DNA of 64,000 nucleotides from Gammaproteobacteria bacterium HGW-Gammaproteobacteria-11 (GCA_002840055.1 PGZJ01000001.1:186001-250000); one strand, 5' to 3'. Numbered from the stretch's first letter, positions 30,341-39,272 are shown. Notes: a model not told the origin generated them from the sequence alone. Translations and numbers: made by a program.

Positions 30341-31116
30341 CAGCGCGCCCTCACCAGTTCACGCAGCCAGATCAGCGTCTCAGACGCCACTGTCTGGTAT
30401 TGTTCGCCTACGCTGCCAAGCAGCACCCAGATAATAAACAGACCAAATATGAGCGTCAGCGGGAAGCCGATGGAGAAGATATTCAACTGCGGAGCAGCGC
30501 GCATCATCACACCAAAGGACAGATTGACGATAAGCAGTGCAGTAATCGCCGGCAGACCGATCAGCAGGGCCGCAGCCAACACCCAGGAAAAGCGCAACAC
30601 CAGCGCATGAAAGTCAGTAGCAAGCAGCGACTCGCCAATCGGCAGGGTGGTAAAGCTCTCGACCAGCACTTCTATCACGACCAGATGGCCGTTCATCGCC
30701 AAAAACAGCAGGGTCACCAGCATGGTAAAGACCTGCGCCACCACGGCCACGGAAATACCCATGCTCGGATCGTTCATCGAGGCAAAACCGAGGCCCATCT
30801 GCATGGCGACAATCTGACCGGCCAGCACGTGGACCTGGAACAGCATCTGCAGCACAAAGCCCATCGCAGCGCCAATCAGTATCTGCTCGGCAATAATGAT
30901 CCAGGTAGACAGCGACAGGGCGTCCAGCGTAGGTACCACGGGGATATGCGGTGCCGCTACCAGGGTGATGGCCAGCGCCAGATACAGGCGAATGCGCATC
31001 GGCACCAGTTGGGTACCGAACACCGGCATGGTCATCAGTACGCTGGCTACTCGAAACAGTACCCAGAGGTAGCTGGCTACCCAGCGGCTGATATCTTCGC
31101 TGGCCAGTTCGATCAT
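30340..31116 (-). CDS. fliR: Flagellar export gate protein FliR
   Basis: 258 residues, hydrophobic with about six membrane segments, typical FliR openings (WVLFRVASVLMTMPVFG) and the conserved GLGFASMNDPSMG. Part of the FliPQR export gate inside the basal body. It overlaps fliQ at its start and flhB at its end by one base each, showing tight co-translation. Confidence 0.96.
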   Translation of the reverse strand: MIELASEDISRWVASYLWVLFRVASVLMTMPVFGTQLVPMRIRLYLALAITLVAAPHIPVVPTLDALSLSTWIIIAEQILIGAAMGFVLQMLFQVHVLAGQIVAMQMGLGFASMNDPSMGISVAVVAQVFTMLVTLLFLAMNGHLVVIEVLVESFTTLPIGESLLATDFHALVLRFSWVLAAALLIGLPAITALLIVNLSFGVMMRAAPQLNIFSIGFPLTLIFGLFIIWVLLGSVGEQYQTVASETLIWLRELVRAR

Positions 31117-31385
31117 CAGCCAATCAAACCGGGGATGTTCCGGTACAACGTGTCGCTGAAGTCAATCAACTGCGTCACCAGCCAGGGGCCGAGCCAGATC
31201 AGGGTCAGGAAGGTAAACAGCAGACGCGGCAGAAAGCTCAGCGTCTGCTCGTTGATCTGCGTAGCCGCCTGGAACATGGCCACGATCAGGCCAATGACCA
31301 AACTCGGCAGCACGATAACTGCCACCATCACCGTGGTCAGCCAGAGTGCCTGGCGAAACAGATCAACCGCTACTTCGGGCGTCAT
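31116..31385 (-). CDS. fliQ: Flagellar export gate protein FliQ
   Basis: 89 residues with two membrane helices (about 15-40 and 50-75), MTPEVAVDLFRQALWLT and the FQAATQINEQTLSFLPR stretch that is nearly invariant in FliQ. It packs around FliP-FliR in the export gate. Ten bases separate it from fliP. Confidence 0.96.
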   Translation of the reverse strand: MTPEVAVDLFRQALWLTTVMVAVIVLPSLVIGLIVAMFQAATQINEQTLSFLPRLLFTFLTLIWLGPWLVTQLIDFSDTLYRNIPGLIG

Positions 31386-31395
31386 GGCAAGGGTC

Positions 31396-32148
31396 CTATG
31401 TCACAGCGAAACTGGCGGCCAGGGTACCGATAATCAGCGCCCAGCCGTCTACCAATACAAACAGCATGATCTTGAACGGCAAGGAAATGATCAGTGGCGA
31501 CAGCATCATCATACCCATAGCCATCAACACACTGGCCACCACCAGATCAATCACCAGAAACGGGATAAAGATCATGAAGCCGATCTGGAAGGCGGTCTTC
31601 AATTCCGAGGTGACAAAGGCCGGAACCAGAATATGAAAGGGTACATCATCCGGACCAGTCAAATCGGTGCGCCTGGCTAAACGAACAAAGAGTTCGAGAT
31701 CCGTTTCACGGGTTTGCGCCAGCATAAAGCCACGCAACGGAATGCTGGCTGCATCAACCGCCTCCTGCGGGGTCATCTGTTCGTTCAGGTAGGGCTGCAG
31801 CGCGGTCTCGTTGATGCGCTCAAATACCGGGGCCATGATGAACAACGTCAAGAAAAGGGCCAAACCCACCAGAATCTGACTTGAAGGCGTCTGCTGCAGA
31901 CCCAGTGCCTGGCGCAAAATGGCAAAGACGATAATGATTCGGGTAAAACTGGTCATCATCATCACAAAGGCGGGAATAAAGGTCAGCGCCGTCATCAGAA
32001 TGAGGATCTGAAGACTGACAGAGTAGGTCTGTTGCCCCTCCTCACCGGTGGTCATGGTAATGGCTGGCATACCCAGCGCATTGCCCGCTTCCTGGGCCAG
32101 GGCGGCCGGCGCCAGGAACATCAGTGCCAGCAGAAACCAGCCCTTCAT
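31396..32148 (-). CDS. fliP: Flagellar export gate protein FliP
   Basis: 250 residues with a cleavable signal peptide, then the FliP core ([52 protein letters not shown]). Five copies form the pore of the flagellar export gate. It overlaps fliO by 4 bp and has the same order as in other pseudomonads. Confidence 0.97.
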   Translation of the reverse strand: MKGWFLLALMFLAPAALAQEAGNALGMPAITMTTGEEGQQTYSVSLQILILMTALTFIPAFVMMMTSFTRIIIVFAILRQALGLQQTPSSQILVGLALFLTLFIMAPVFERINETALQPYLNEQMTPQEAVDAASIPLRGFMLAQTRETDLELFVRLARRTDLTGPDDVPFHILVPAFVTSELKTAFQIGFMIFIPFLVIDLVVASVLMAMGMMMLSPLIISLPFKIMLFVLVDGWALIIGTLAASFAVT

Positions 32149-32567
32149 TGGTCTTTCTCCCGTTTCAACAAAGCGCGCAACGTCCTGGCAAAGTCGGTCT
32201 GGCTCGCCGCGGGTGTACTCAAGTCGGCAACCGGTTCGGCAAACACGTGCAAGGTATTGATCCGTCCGGGCGAGGTACCCAATAGCATCTGGGTACCGCC
32301 CACATCCACCAGCAGCAAGCGATCGCGGGGACCCAGCGGAAAACTGCTGACCAGCCGGATATGCTGACCCTGAGGGGCCATAGGGCCAATACGGCGCATC
32401 AGATAGCCCATCAGGAAGATCAGCCCTACCACCAGCAGCAGCCCGATACCAAGCTGCGCCAGTTGGCCCGTCAGCGAGACCTGGCTGGCGGCTGGTGACG
32501 CTGACTCAGCCGCGCTGACTGTGAGCGGCAAACCGAGGAGCAACAGAACAAGGTGACGATTCATCAA
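32145..32567 (-). CDS. fliO: Flagellar biosynthesis protein FliO
   Basis: 140 residues: signal peptide, then a membrane helix ([24 protein letters not shown]) and a short cytoplasmic domain with [20 protein letters not shown]. FliO helps assemble FliP. It overlaps fliN and fliP by 4 bp each. Confidence 0.93.
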   Translation of the reverse strand: MMNRHLVLLLLGLPLTVSAAESASPAASQVSLTGQLAQLGIGLLLVVGLIFLMGYLMRRIGPMAPQGQHIRLVSSFPLGPRDRLLLVDVGGTQMLLGTSPGRINTLHVFAEPVADLSTPAASQTDFARTLRALLKREKDQ

Positions 32568-33031
32568 CGCAGTTTCTTGATACGTTCAGAGGGACTGATA
32601 ACGTCAGTGAGACGAATGCCGAACTTTTCATTCACCACCACCACCTCACCGTGGGCAATCAGGGTGCCATTGACCTTAACGTCCAACGGCTCACCGGCCA
32701 GGCGATCCAGTTCAACTACCGAGCCTTGATTCAGCTGCAACAGATTGCGGATAGTGATATCGGTATTGCCGACTTCCATCGAGATGGTCACCGGGATATC
32801 AAGTATCACATCCAGGTTCGGACTGTCGGTGGCGTCGTACTGCTCATTACGGTTACCCGCCGGCGCGTTGAACTCTTCCATCGGCATGCGCGTGGATTCG
32901 GTATTACCGGCCAGCATGGCATCGATGTCTTCCTGACTGGCATCACCCGCCTCTTCCAGGGCAGCGGCCCACTCATCAGCCAATGCCTGCTCTTCAGGGG
33001 TGACTTCATCGGCATTCTTGTCTTCAGCCAT
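32564..33031 (-). CDS. fliN: Flagellar motor switch protein FliN
   Basis: 155 residues. An acidic, variable N-terminal half is followed by a C-terminal SpoA domain (LDVILDIPVTISMEVG...VVELDRLAGEPLDVKVNGTLIAHGEVVVVNEKFGIRLTDV). FliN forms the lower part of the C-ring and helps place CheY-P. Lies 40 bp after fliM. Confidence 0.96.
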   Translation of the reverse strand: MAEDKNADEVTPEEQALADEWAAALEEAGDASQEDIDAMLAGNTESTRMPMEEFNAPAGNRNEQYDATDSPNLDVILDIPVTISMEVGNTDITIRNLLQLNQGSVVELDRLAGEPLDVKVNGTLIAHGEVVVVNEKFGIRLTDVISPSERIKKLR

Positions 33032-33071
33032 CTCTCATTCCTCTACGCGAAAAAACGGTGTCCTGCACAGC

Positions 33072-34043
33072 CTACTTGGGGCGGTGCAGCGGACCCAGAA
33101 TCTGTAATGCCAGATTACCCTTGACCGACCCCAGCTTGGCCTTGAAGGTGGGTACGCCATTGGCGCACAACACCATGTGCTCGGGCAGTTCAACAGGAAT
33201 CACGTCACCTTCCTGCATGCTCAACAAGTCCCGCAACTTCAACTGACGACGCACCACAGTGGCGCTCAATGGCACCTTGGCTGCCGTAATTTCCTCACGC
33301 AGGGCTCTGACCCAGCGCTCATCATGTTCATCAACATCCGACTGTACGCCGGAATCCAGCACTTCACGAAGCGGCTCAATCATTGAATAGGGGAAGGTGA
33401 TGTGCATATCACCCCCACCGCCATCCAACTCGATATGAAAGGTCGACACCACCACGACTTCACTGGGACTGACAATATTCGCCAAGGCCGGATTGACCTC
33501 GGAATTGACATACTCGAAATTCACTTCCTGAACGGCCTGCCAGGCCTCCTTGAGATCCTGGAAGGTCTGGTCCAGGACCATGCGCACCACGCGCAGCTCC
33601 GTCGGCGTAAATTCACGACCCTCAATCTTGGCATGCCGACCGTCGCCGCCAAAAAAGTTATCAACCAGCTTGAACACCAGGCGAGCATCGAGAATAAATA
33701 ACGCGGTACCGCGCAGCGGTTTCATCTTCACCAGGTTGAGGCTGGTTGGTACATACAGGGAGTGCACGTACTCGCCAAACTTCATCACCTGTACCCCACC
33801 CACAGCCACATCGGCGGAGCGCCGCAGCAAATTGAACATGCTGATGCGCGTATAACGGGCAAAGCGCTCGTTGATCATTTCCAGCGTCGGCATCCGACCG
33901 CGAACGATACGGTCCTGGCTGGTCAGGTCGTAACTTTTGACCGAACCAGGCTCGACATCGACATCGGTATCCACAGCTCCATCGTCGACGCCGTGAAGCA
34001 GGGCATCAATTTCATCCTGTGAGAGCAGATCCTGAACGGCCAT
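33072..34043 (-). CDS. fliM: Flagellar motor switch protein FliM
   Basis: 323 residues starting with the CheY-P-binding segment DLLSQDEIDALLHGV, followed by the middle domain (RGRMPTLEMINERFAR) and a C-terminal SpoA domain (KVPLSATVVRRQLKLRDLLSMQEGDVIPVELP). It is the switch-complex protein that reverses rotation. Nine bases separate it from fliL. Confidence 0.97.
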   Translation of the reverse strand: MAVQDLLSQDEIDALLHGVDDGAVDTDVDVEPGSVKSYDLTSQDRIVRGRMPTLEMINERFARYTRISMFNLLRRSADVAVGGVQVMKFGEYVHSLYVPTSLNLVKMKPLRGTALFILDARLVFKLVDNFFGGDGRHAKIEGREFTPTELRVVRMVLDQTFQDLKEAWQAVQEVNFEYVNSEVNPALANIVSPSEVVVVSTFHIELDGGGGDMHITFPYSMIEPLREVLDSGVQSDVDEHDERWVRALREEITAAKVPLSATVVRRQLKLRDLLSMQEGDVIPVELPEHMVLCANGVPTFKAKLGSVKGNLALQILGPLHRPK

Positions 34044-34052
34044 GGAGGCTTC

Positions 34053-34583
34053 CTATTGCAAGACTATGTTGGTAAACAAAACCGACTCGATGACCGGATT
34101 GCCGATCTCCCTTTCCAGCAGCGACTTGACTGCCAGTGTCGCCCTTTCACGCAGGGTTTCCTTGCCTTCTGGGGTCATCAACGAAGCAAACTCCTCACTG
34201 CCAAACAACATGACAAGTTCATTGCGCAGCAATGGCATGTGATTGCTCAGTTCCGCCATGCCCGCCGTATCGCGCCCCATCAGCACAACACTCACCTGCA
34301 TATACCGACGCCGGCCCTCATGGGTGTAATTGACAACAAAAGCCGGTGTCAGCGGCTGATACACAGCCATCTCGCGCGTAGGTTGAGCGGGTTCGGTGGC
34401 AACGGCCTCCTCAGCCTCAGGGCTATCATCACCACTCAACACAAAGAACAGAACGCCGCCAACCGATAGCAGCAATGCGAGCAGGCCGACGCCCACCAGA
34501 ATAAGCAGTTTCTTTTTGCTCTTGGGCGCTGTTGCGTCGCCTTCCTGTTGTTCTTCTTCTCGCTCAGCTGGTTGCTTTGCCAT
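34053..34583 (-). CDS. fliL: Flagellar basal-body-associated protein FliL
   Basis: 176 residues with a charged cytoplasmic N-terminus, one membrane helix (about 28-48) and the periplasmic FliL domain (VNYTHEGRRRYMQVSVVLMGRD, LRNELVMLFG). FliL stabilises stators at high load. It is the first gene of fliLMNOPQR-flhB; a sigma-54 type promoter lies about 50 bp upstream and a terminator behind fliK isolates it from that gene. Confidence 0.93.
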   Translation of the reverse strand: MAKQPAEREEEQQEGDATAPKSKKKLLILVGVGLLALLLSVGGVLFFVLSGDDSPEAEEAVATEPAQPTREMAVYQPLTPAFVVNYTHEGRRRYMQVSVVLMGRDTAGMAELSNHMPLLRNELVMLFGSEEFASLMTPEGKETLRERATLAVKSLLEREIGNPVIESVLFTNIVLQ

Positions 34584-34632
34584 GTCAAAATTCCGTCATT
34601 TACGCGGATATACGTCCGGTTTACCAACCTAC

Positions 34633-34648
34633 TGCATCGACCGTGCCA
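34633..34648 (-). promoter_or_regulatory. Sigma-54 (RpoN) promoter for fliL operon
   Basis: Minus-strand TGGCACGGTCGATGCA carries GG and GC exactly 12 bp apart (-24/-12) and agrees with the TGGCACG-N4-TTGC consensus except at one base of the -12 element. The expected start point is about 39 nt before the fliL ATG. RpoN/FleQ control of these genes is known in pseudomonads. Confidence 0.75.
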
Positions 34649-34755
34649 AAACAGTAAGCCCCCTGAAACAGCTCTTCAAGGATAAAGCCAAGTGCAGTAA
34701 AAGTCTTGGCTTGTATTCGTCGGCTGGCTGAGCCGGTCAGGCTGCAGCGGCAAGC

Positions 34756-34780
34756 AAAAAAAACCGGGCTTACGCCCGGT
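34756..34780 (-). terminator. Intrinsic terminator after fliK
   Basis: On the minus strand, stem ACCGGGC with loop GTAA and GCCCGGT (34763-34780) is followed by eight T residues (34756-34763). It starts 23 bp after the fliK stop and separates fliK transcription from fliL. Confidence 0.9.
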
Positions 34781-34802
34781 CAGTCTGTTATCAACGCCAG
34801 GT

Positions 34803-36179
34803 TCAAGCGTAGTAATCAACCAGTCGATCTGACAGCACCTGAGATGCCGCTTCAACCAATTGCTGCCGAGCTACGTCATCACCATCTGTCGCTCCACCAG
34901 AACCACCACGAGAGCCCCCCCGCCCCTGCTCGGCCAGTTGCTCCTGCCCCTGACCTACTGCCGAGTCCCCTACTGATACATCCACCAGATCCATACCCTG
35001 CTGACTGAAGGCCTCACGCAAACGGAACATTTGTGCTTCAAGGGCTTCTCGCACCGATGGATTCTGACTAACGAACTGAACCTGATGCTCCTGGCCACGA
35101 CTTTGAATATGAATTTCCAATGGCCCCAGCTCGGCGGGGTCCAGGCGAATTTCCACGCTGCGCAGGTTTTGACTGGACATCCATAGCATCTTGTCCATCA
35201 GCGCCTCACCCCAACTTGGCTGGCCAAAAGGCACACCTAGCGTCTGAGCAGTAGCCAGAACCGGACGTGCGGATAGCGCACCCTGTGCCGCAGCCTGCGA
35301 CTGGCTACCAGGACGCAGCAGGGCTTCCAGCCCTTCGGCCTCCGACTTGCTGCGACGCGGCGTGGACTCCAGCGCCTCTGCCAGACCCGCAGCGAAGGCT
35401 GCGCTGCGCACATCCCCCGTCGGCACAAGGGTATCCTGCCCGCGTTGCGACTGCGTCGGCGCATTGGCCGCATCAAGCATCATCCTGCGCTGATCGGGGT
35501 TCTTGCTGTCGCGGCCATCCAAAGCCGACTCAGCCAAGGTCTGACGACTCGATGGGTCAGCGTCACTGCGGCGCAGCAGGCTGGCGGGAATAGCTGGGTC
35601 GGCCTCATCGGGCGACAATGCGGGCGTTACAGAAGCAAGGGCCGTATTGCTTCCTGCAAAACCGGCAGTCAGAGACTGCGGTAACCCATCAGCATCCAGT
35701 TCGGCTTCTGCCTCGGCCAAGATTGCCACTCCCTCTGTTTCAGCGTCAGCGGCGACAGCCTCACCCTGCAAGACGGCCCGCGCCTGATTAAGCCAACTGG
35801 CCCAATCTTCAACCATGTCTGCCATGTCAGAAGCCAGGGCCGGATCCGCAAGCGCCGCCGATAGACCTTCGGTCTCGCCAGACAAAGTCATCTGGGATAG
35901 CTGCTCGAGCCATTCCTGCATGCCATCCGGCAAGGTTTTGCCGTCGCCGGCAATAGCGGGGTCAAGCTTTGCCGCAGCATCAGCCCCCTCTGTACCGGGG
36001 TTGAGCAGACTTAAAAAGGACGCCAACTGCTCGCGCTGCTGTCCAGACAGCACATCGGAGAAGGCCTGTGCATCCAGTGCCTGCGTGCTCTGCAGGGCTT
36101 TGACCGAGGCAAGACTGGTCTTGCCTGAGGCAGACTCAGGGGTGAAAAACGCCAGCAGATTGGGACTGACTGACATCAT
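34803..36179 (-). CDS. fliK: Flagellar hook-length control protein FliK
   Basis: 458 residues. A long, low-complexity, Ala/Asp/Ser-rich N-terminal ruler region precedes the conserved C-terminal Flg_hook domain (VEIRLDPAELGPLEIHIQSRGQEHQVQFVSQNPSVREALEAQ). FliK measures hook length and triggers the FlhB switch. Paired ATGs at 36179 and 36176 follow GGAG; I use the first. Followed by a strong terminator and preceded by an Hpt gene on the same strand. Confidence 0.93.
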   Translation of the reverse strand: MMSVSPNLLAFFTPESASGKTSLASVKALQSTQALDAQAFSDVLSGQQREQLASFLSLLNPGTEGADAAAKLDPAIAGDGKTLPDGMQEWLEQLSQMTLSGETEGLSAALADPALASDMADMVEDWASWLNQARAVLQGEAVAADAETEGVAILAEAEAELDADGLPQSLTAGFAGSNTALASVTPALSPDEADPAIPASLLRRSDADPSSRQTLAESALDGRDSKNPDQRRMMLDAANAPTQSQRGQDTLVPTGDVRSAAFAAGLAEALESTPRRSKSEAEGLEALLRPGSQSQAAAQGALSARPVLATAQTLGVPFGQPSWGEALMDKMLWMSSQNLRSVEIRLDPAELGPLEIHIQSRGQEHQVQFVSQNPSVREALEAQMFRLREAFSQQGMDLVDVSVGDSAVGQGQEQLAEQGRGGSRGGSGGATDGDDVARQQLVEAASQVLSDRLVDYYA

Positions 36180-36250
36180 GAAATCTCCATTGCAATAAGC
36201 GGGTACTAACGCTTTGCAAGGGATGGGCCAGATATCCTGAAAGGGATTGA

Positions 36251-36589
36251 TCAGTGAGTAAGCGCCATTTCTGCGCGCAAAAAAAGACGCCGCAAATCCT
36301 GGTAGGCCTGACGTGCGGCAGTCGCGTCGGCGCTCAAAGCAGCGCTTTCGGCTTCGGAACAGGCCTGCTGCAAGGCCTGGGCACCCATATTCCCGCAGCT
36401 GCCCTTGAAACTGTGAGCGGCCTGACGAAAACTTTCCCAGTCGGCACTGTCGAGGCTTTGCGCCAACTGCATCATGCGCTTGGCCGCATCAGCCAGAAAG
36501 GTATCCACCAGCAGGCGGTAATCATCCTGCATCAGATCACGCAGGTTGAGCTGCACATCTGGATCGATATCTTTCAACGCCTCGGACAT
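36251..36589 (-). CDS. Histidine phosphotransfer (Hpt) domain protein, HptB-like
   Basis: 112 residues from ATG 36589. The frame runs open to 36700 but that part is antisense-like sequence over the phosphatase end. A single Hpt four-helix bundle with phospho-histidine motif AAHSFKGSCGNMGA. Hpt proteins relay phosphate from hybrid kinases to a receiver. Its neighbour is a SpoIIE-type phosphatase normally fused to a receiver, as in the Pseudomonas HptB-HsbR system that adjusts motility and biofilm. Because the phage cuts that partner, the relay may lack its target here. Confidence 0.85.
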   Translation of the reverse strand: MSEALKDIDPDVQLNLRDLMQDDYRLLVDTFLADAAKRMMQLAQSLDSADWESFRQAAHSFKGSCGNMGAQALQQACSEAESAALSADATAARQAYQDLRRLFLRAEMALTH

Positions 36590-36626
36590 GGCAGGCTGGC
36601 CTCCCTTTGGGCAAATCCCTGAATAA

Positions 36627-37487
36627 TCAGGCCGCAGTATGCCCAAGGCGCCAATCAAAGGCCACCCTGACCTGATTTCCCAATGCGTTGAACTGCACAT
36701 CGGCCGCTAACGCCCTGACCAGCGCCAACCCTCGTCCGCTGTATGTTTCTGCCTGCTCACCGGGGGGTTGTGGAGCGAAACCTGGTCCGCTGTCCTCTAC
36801 CTGAATCACCAGCCGTCCACCCGCTTCGTCTGGACAGTGATCGAGGACAACGCGAATCCAGCCCTGGTCCAGTGATGACAGCCGCAGGTTACGCTCACGA
36901 TAGTATCGACTGAATCCGTCCGCATTACCCTTGAGCGACGAATCCAGCTGCAACAACCCATGCTCCAGGGCATTACTGTACAGCTCGCTGAGAATAATGA
37001 AGAGGCTGCCGGCATGCATACGCAAGCCGGGTACCTCCATCAGCACCTTGTTCAAAAAAGGCAGCGGGTTGTGGTCGCGGATTGAGGCCGCGCGAAAGGT
37101 GTAATCCAGCACCCAGTCCTGAGCTTCAAGCTGCCTGGCATCGGGTTGCAACAAGCTGGTAATAGGCAGCGGATGTCGCTGCATGACCACTTCGAGCAGG
37201 CTGACATCGTCTTCCCTGCTGCCATGAAAGGCCTCCAGCGCCAACAGCAAACCTTCGAACAGCGCATCCGGTTGACCGACATGTGCCGTGATCACATCAA
37301 GTACGCGCTGATCACCAAACTGGGTACCTTCGGCATTACGACTTTCTATGATGCCATCAGTCCAGCACAACAGCCGCTCACCATCGGCCATGGGCAAGAC
37401 CACGGGGGTCGGATCGAAACGTTCGCTGTTGACCACCGCCAAGGGCAGATGGGTGGAAGGAATACGATGCAATAACGCGCCTTCACG
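36627..37487 (-). pseudogene. C-terminal remnant of a fused response-regulator/SpoIIE phosphatase (HsbR-like), interrupted by prophage
   Basis: About 286 residues remain: the last part of a PP2C/SpoIIE phosphatase domain (STHLPLAVVNSERFDPTPV, GERLLCWTDGIIESRN, REDDVSLLEV) and a GHKL anti-sigma-type ATPase domain (ELYSNALEHGLL, IQVEDSGPGFAP, GRGLALVRAL). The receiver and first half of the phosphatase are absent. The coding similarity stops at Arg (codon 37485-37487), exactly where TGTAG and phage-end repeats begin; beyond that the frame reads phage-end DNA to a stop near 37574. The 5' part should lie beyond the far prophage end. A TTG at 37470-37472 could restart translation but would give a non-functional fragment. 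Confidence 0.8.
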
Positions 37488-37529
37488 TGTAGCCGCGCGC
37501 GATAAATCTACCGGCGCGGCGCGATAAAT
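37488..37529. repeat. Prophage right end with tandem transposase-site-like repeats
   Basis: The phage end begins 5'-TGTAGCC, matching the TG...CA termini of Mu-like elements. GCGCGATAAAT occurs at 37497-37507 and again at 37519-37529, exactly 22 bp (two helical turns) apart, as expected for end-binding sites of a Mu-type transposase. The adjoining host bases TCACG (37483-37487) should be duplicated at the other end. Confidence 0.7.
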
Positions 37530-37566
37530 GGATGGCGGTGGATGTTGCTCACTGTGAAAGAGAATT

Positions 37567-38163
37567 TCAGTTTATAGACTTCAGGGGCTTGGGATCAAAC
37601 GCTGGCTCCCAGGTTGCCAGAGCCGCTAACTGTTCCTGACCAGCCGGAACACCCCCAGACTCACAAGCCTCCAGCAAGTCAGCAAACATGCGAACACCCA
37701 TAGGGCCAAGGTCTCGCTTCCAGAGAGCGGCCGCAGTGTCGTCTGGCCGGACTATGCACCAGTCCTGGTAGATGATGGGGCCGGAATCGACCCCGTCATC
37801 CATCCAGTAGAGAGTGCCGCCGGCGACGGGCTCGCGCATGTGTATCGTCCACCTCACCGCGTCACGGCCCCGGTGCAGGGGCAGCAGCGAGGGATGATAG
37901 CCAGCACACCCAAGCGCCGCCATAGAACGTGCACTGGCACCAATATATGCATGGGCGTGCGCGGCAATGAGAAGGTCACAGCGGGGCACGTGCTCTGCTT
38001 CTAACCTCCGCGCGGACAGCACCGGTATTGAATGAACAGCTGCGGCGGCGGCAAGGCTGTCGCCCAAGGGCGCGACTACCTGCAGCACCCGGTGTCCACG
38101 CTGCAGGCAGACGTCAAGAACGACGCGGCCCAGCCATTTCTGGCCAACTATGACTATTCGCAT
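37567..38163 (-). CDS. Formyltransferase-family protein of the phage modification cassette
   Basis: 198 residues resembling the catalytic domain of Fmt/ArnA/GART enzymes that use N10-formyltetrahydrofolate. HPSLLP (90-95), RG at 98-99, and MDDGVDSGPI with Asp126 are present. The usual catalytic Asn two residues before the His is Gly88, so the chemistry may differ. GGGGG precedes the ATG at 38163, which overlaps the ABC-GNAT gene by 10 bp. It is the last gene before the phage end, where Mu has mom. I infer that it supplies or modifies a group added to DNA; a substrate is not shown. Confidence 0.75.
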   Translation of the reverse strand: MRIVIVGQKWLGRVVLDVCLQRGHRVLQVVAPLGDSLAAAAAVHSIPVLSARRLEAEHVPRCDLLIAAHAHAYIGASARSMAALGCAGYHPSLLPLHRGRDAVRWTIHMREPVAGGTLYWMDDGVDSGPIIYQDWCIVRPDDTAAALWKRDLGPMGVRMFADLLEACESGGVPAGQEQLAALATWEPAFDPKPLKSIN

Positions 38164-39272
38164 GTTTCCCCCAGATATCTGAAGCCCTGTACAGCCCGGA
38201 AGTGGCCACCGAAGCCGCTGCCTGCCTTGGGTTTGCCTAGACGAGCGGCGCTGGCATGAAGTGATGCCGCACTCTTCGCCTTGTTACCTCCGACCAAGTT
38301 AGCCGAGACCTGCGTCCAACGTCGGTCGCGCCGAAGCGCGGCCGCCAGGCCGGGGTGGCTGGTGTGAAATAGTGTCCTAAGGGGGAGCCGATGCCTGTTA
38401 TCTCCAGCAAGCCAGAGCTCGCAAACAGCATTAAGGAACCGCATGCCAACGCCCGCGCCCTGCCACTCTGGCATCACAACCAGCCGGCAGGCTCTAGCCT
38501 CAATAAGGCCAGGCCGGGTTGCAAACGCGACGTGGGCGACCGGTTGGCCGTCAACCCAACCGGTGTAGTGCGTTGCCGCAACCATGGGCGGGAGTTTCAG
38601 ATAGTGATGCTCTTCAAAGGGGGCATAGTCGCGCTGAGCAGCTTGGCGTACCTCGAGCTGAATGCATGGCCGTCGCCGGTGCCACCCCCTGAGGAATTCA
38701 CCGGACGCGGTGTCATACACCCAATCCGGCTGCACCCAGTCGAGAATGTCGTAGTGGCACGACAGGAGAACAACTTGCCCTGCAGTTCGCCGCCATGCTT
38801 TAGCGAATGCCCCCGCTCCGATCTGGGCGATCTGCCGATCGATTACAGAGCTGAACTCGTCGACCACAGCAAGACGAGGCGCCTCGCAGACCAAGCGGGC
38901 CAGCGTTGCGCGAAACTGCTCACCCATCGAAAGCACTTGGTAAGGGCGGAGCCAGGCAGGCACAGACCCCAGCCCGACAGCAGAAAGCGCGGCAGGTACC
39001 TGGTCAAACGCCTGATCTGGAGCAATAGCATCAATGATCGGCTGATCTTTGGACCAGCGGGGGTTATAAGGCGCCTTGAACTTGCGGCCGATGCTGCTTT
39101 TACCCGAGCCGGATGGGCCAACTATCACCCCAATCTGCCATGACATGTCTTCAATCGGCAGATCGGCATCAATCGTGACCTCGTTGCCCTGGTCGACATT
39201 GAACAGGGACTTGACCCTCGCGGCGCGGTAGCTATTTGAATCCGGGCAGTGGTGCTGGATATGAATTTTCAT
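38154..39272 (-). CDS. ABC-type ATPase fused to GNAT acyltransferase (Mom-like position)
   Basis: 372 residues from ATG 39272, which overlaps the stop of the 51-aa ORF (ATGA). Residues ~45-195 form a soluble ABC ATPase: Walker A GPSGSGKSS (52-60), signature LSMGEQ (114-119), Walker B LAVVDEF (134-140), switch His173. Residues ~205-370 form a GNAT domain with acyl-CoA loop VMPEWQGAGVG (267-276) and an EHHYL motif (221-225). Mu Mom, which adds a carbamoylmethyl-type group to adenine, is also a GNAT relative but has no ATPase. There are no membrane segments, so this is not a transporter. A DNA-modifying role rests on the com-like context. Confidence 0.75.
   Translation of the reverse strand: MKIHIQHHCPDSNSYRAARVKSLFNVDQGNEVTIDADLPIEDMSWQIGVIVGPSGSGKSSIGRKFKAPYNPRWSKDQPIIDAIAPDQAFDQVPAALSAVGLGSVPAWLRPYQVLSMGEQFRATLARLVCEAPRLAVVDEFSSVIDRQIAQIGAGAFAKAWRRTAGQVVLLSCHYDILDWVQPDWVYDTASGEFLRGWHRRRPCIQLEVRQAAQRDYAPFEEHHYLKLPPMVAATHYTGWVDGQPVAHVAFATRPGLIEARACRLVVMPEWQGAGVGMRFLNAVCELWLAGDNRHRLPLRTLFHTSHPGLAAALRRDRRWTQVSANLVGGNKAKSAASLHASAARLGKPKAGSGFGGHFRAVQGFRYLGETCE

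Noticed and set aside
37470-37554. Prophage boundary placed at TGTGAAAG (37553) instead of TGTAG (37488)
   Set aside because: The phosphatase similarity already stops near 37487, and the two 11-bp end repeats lie between the two candidates, favouring 37488.
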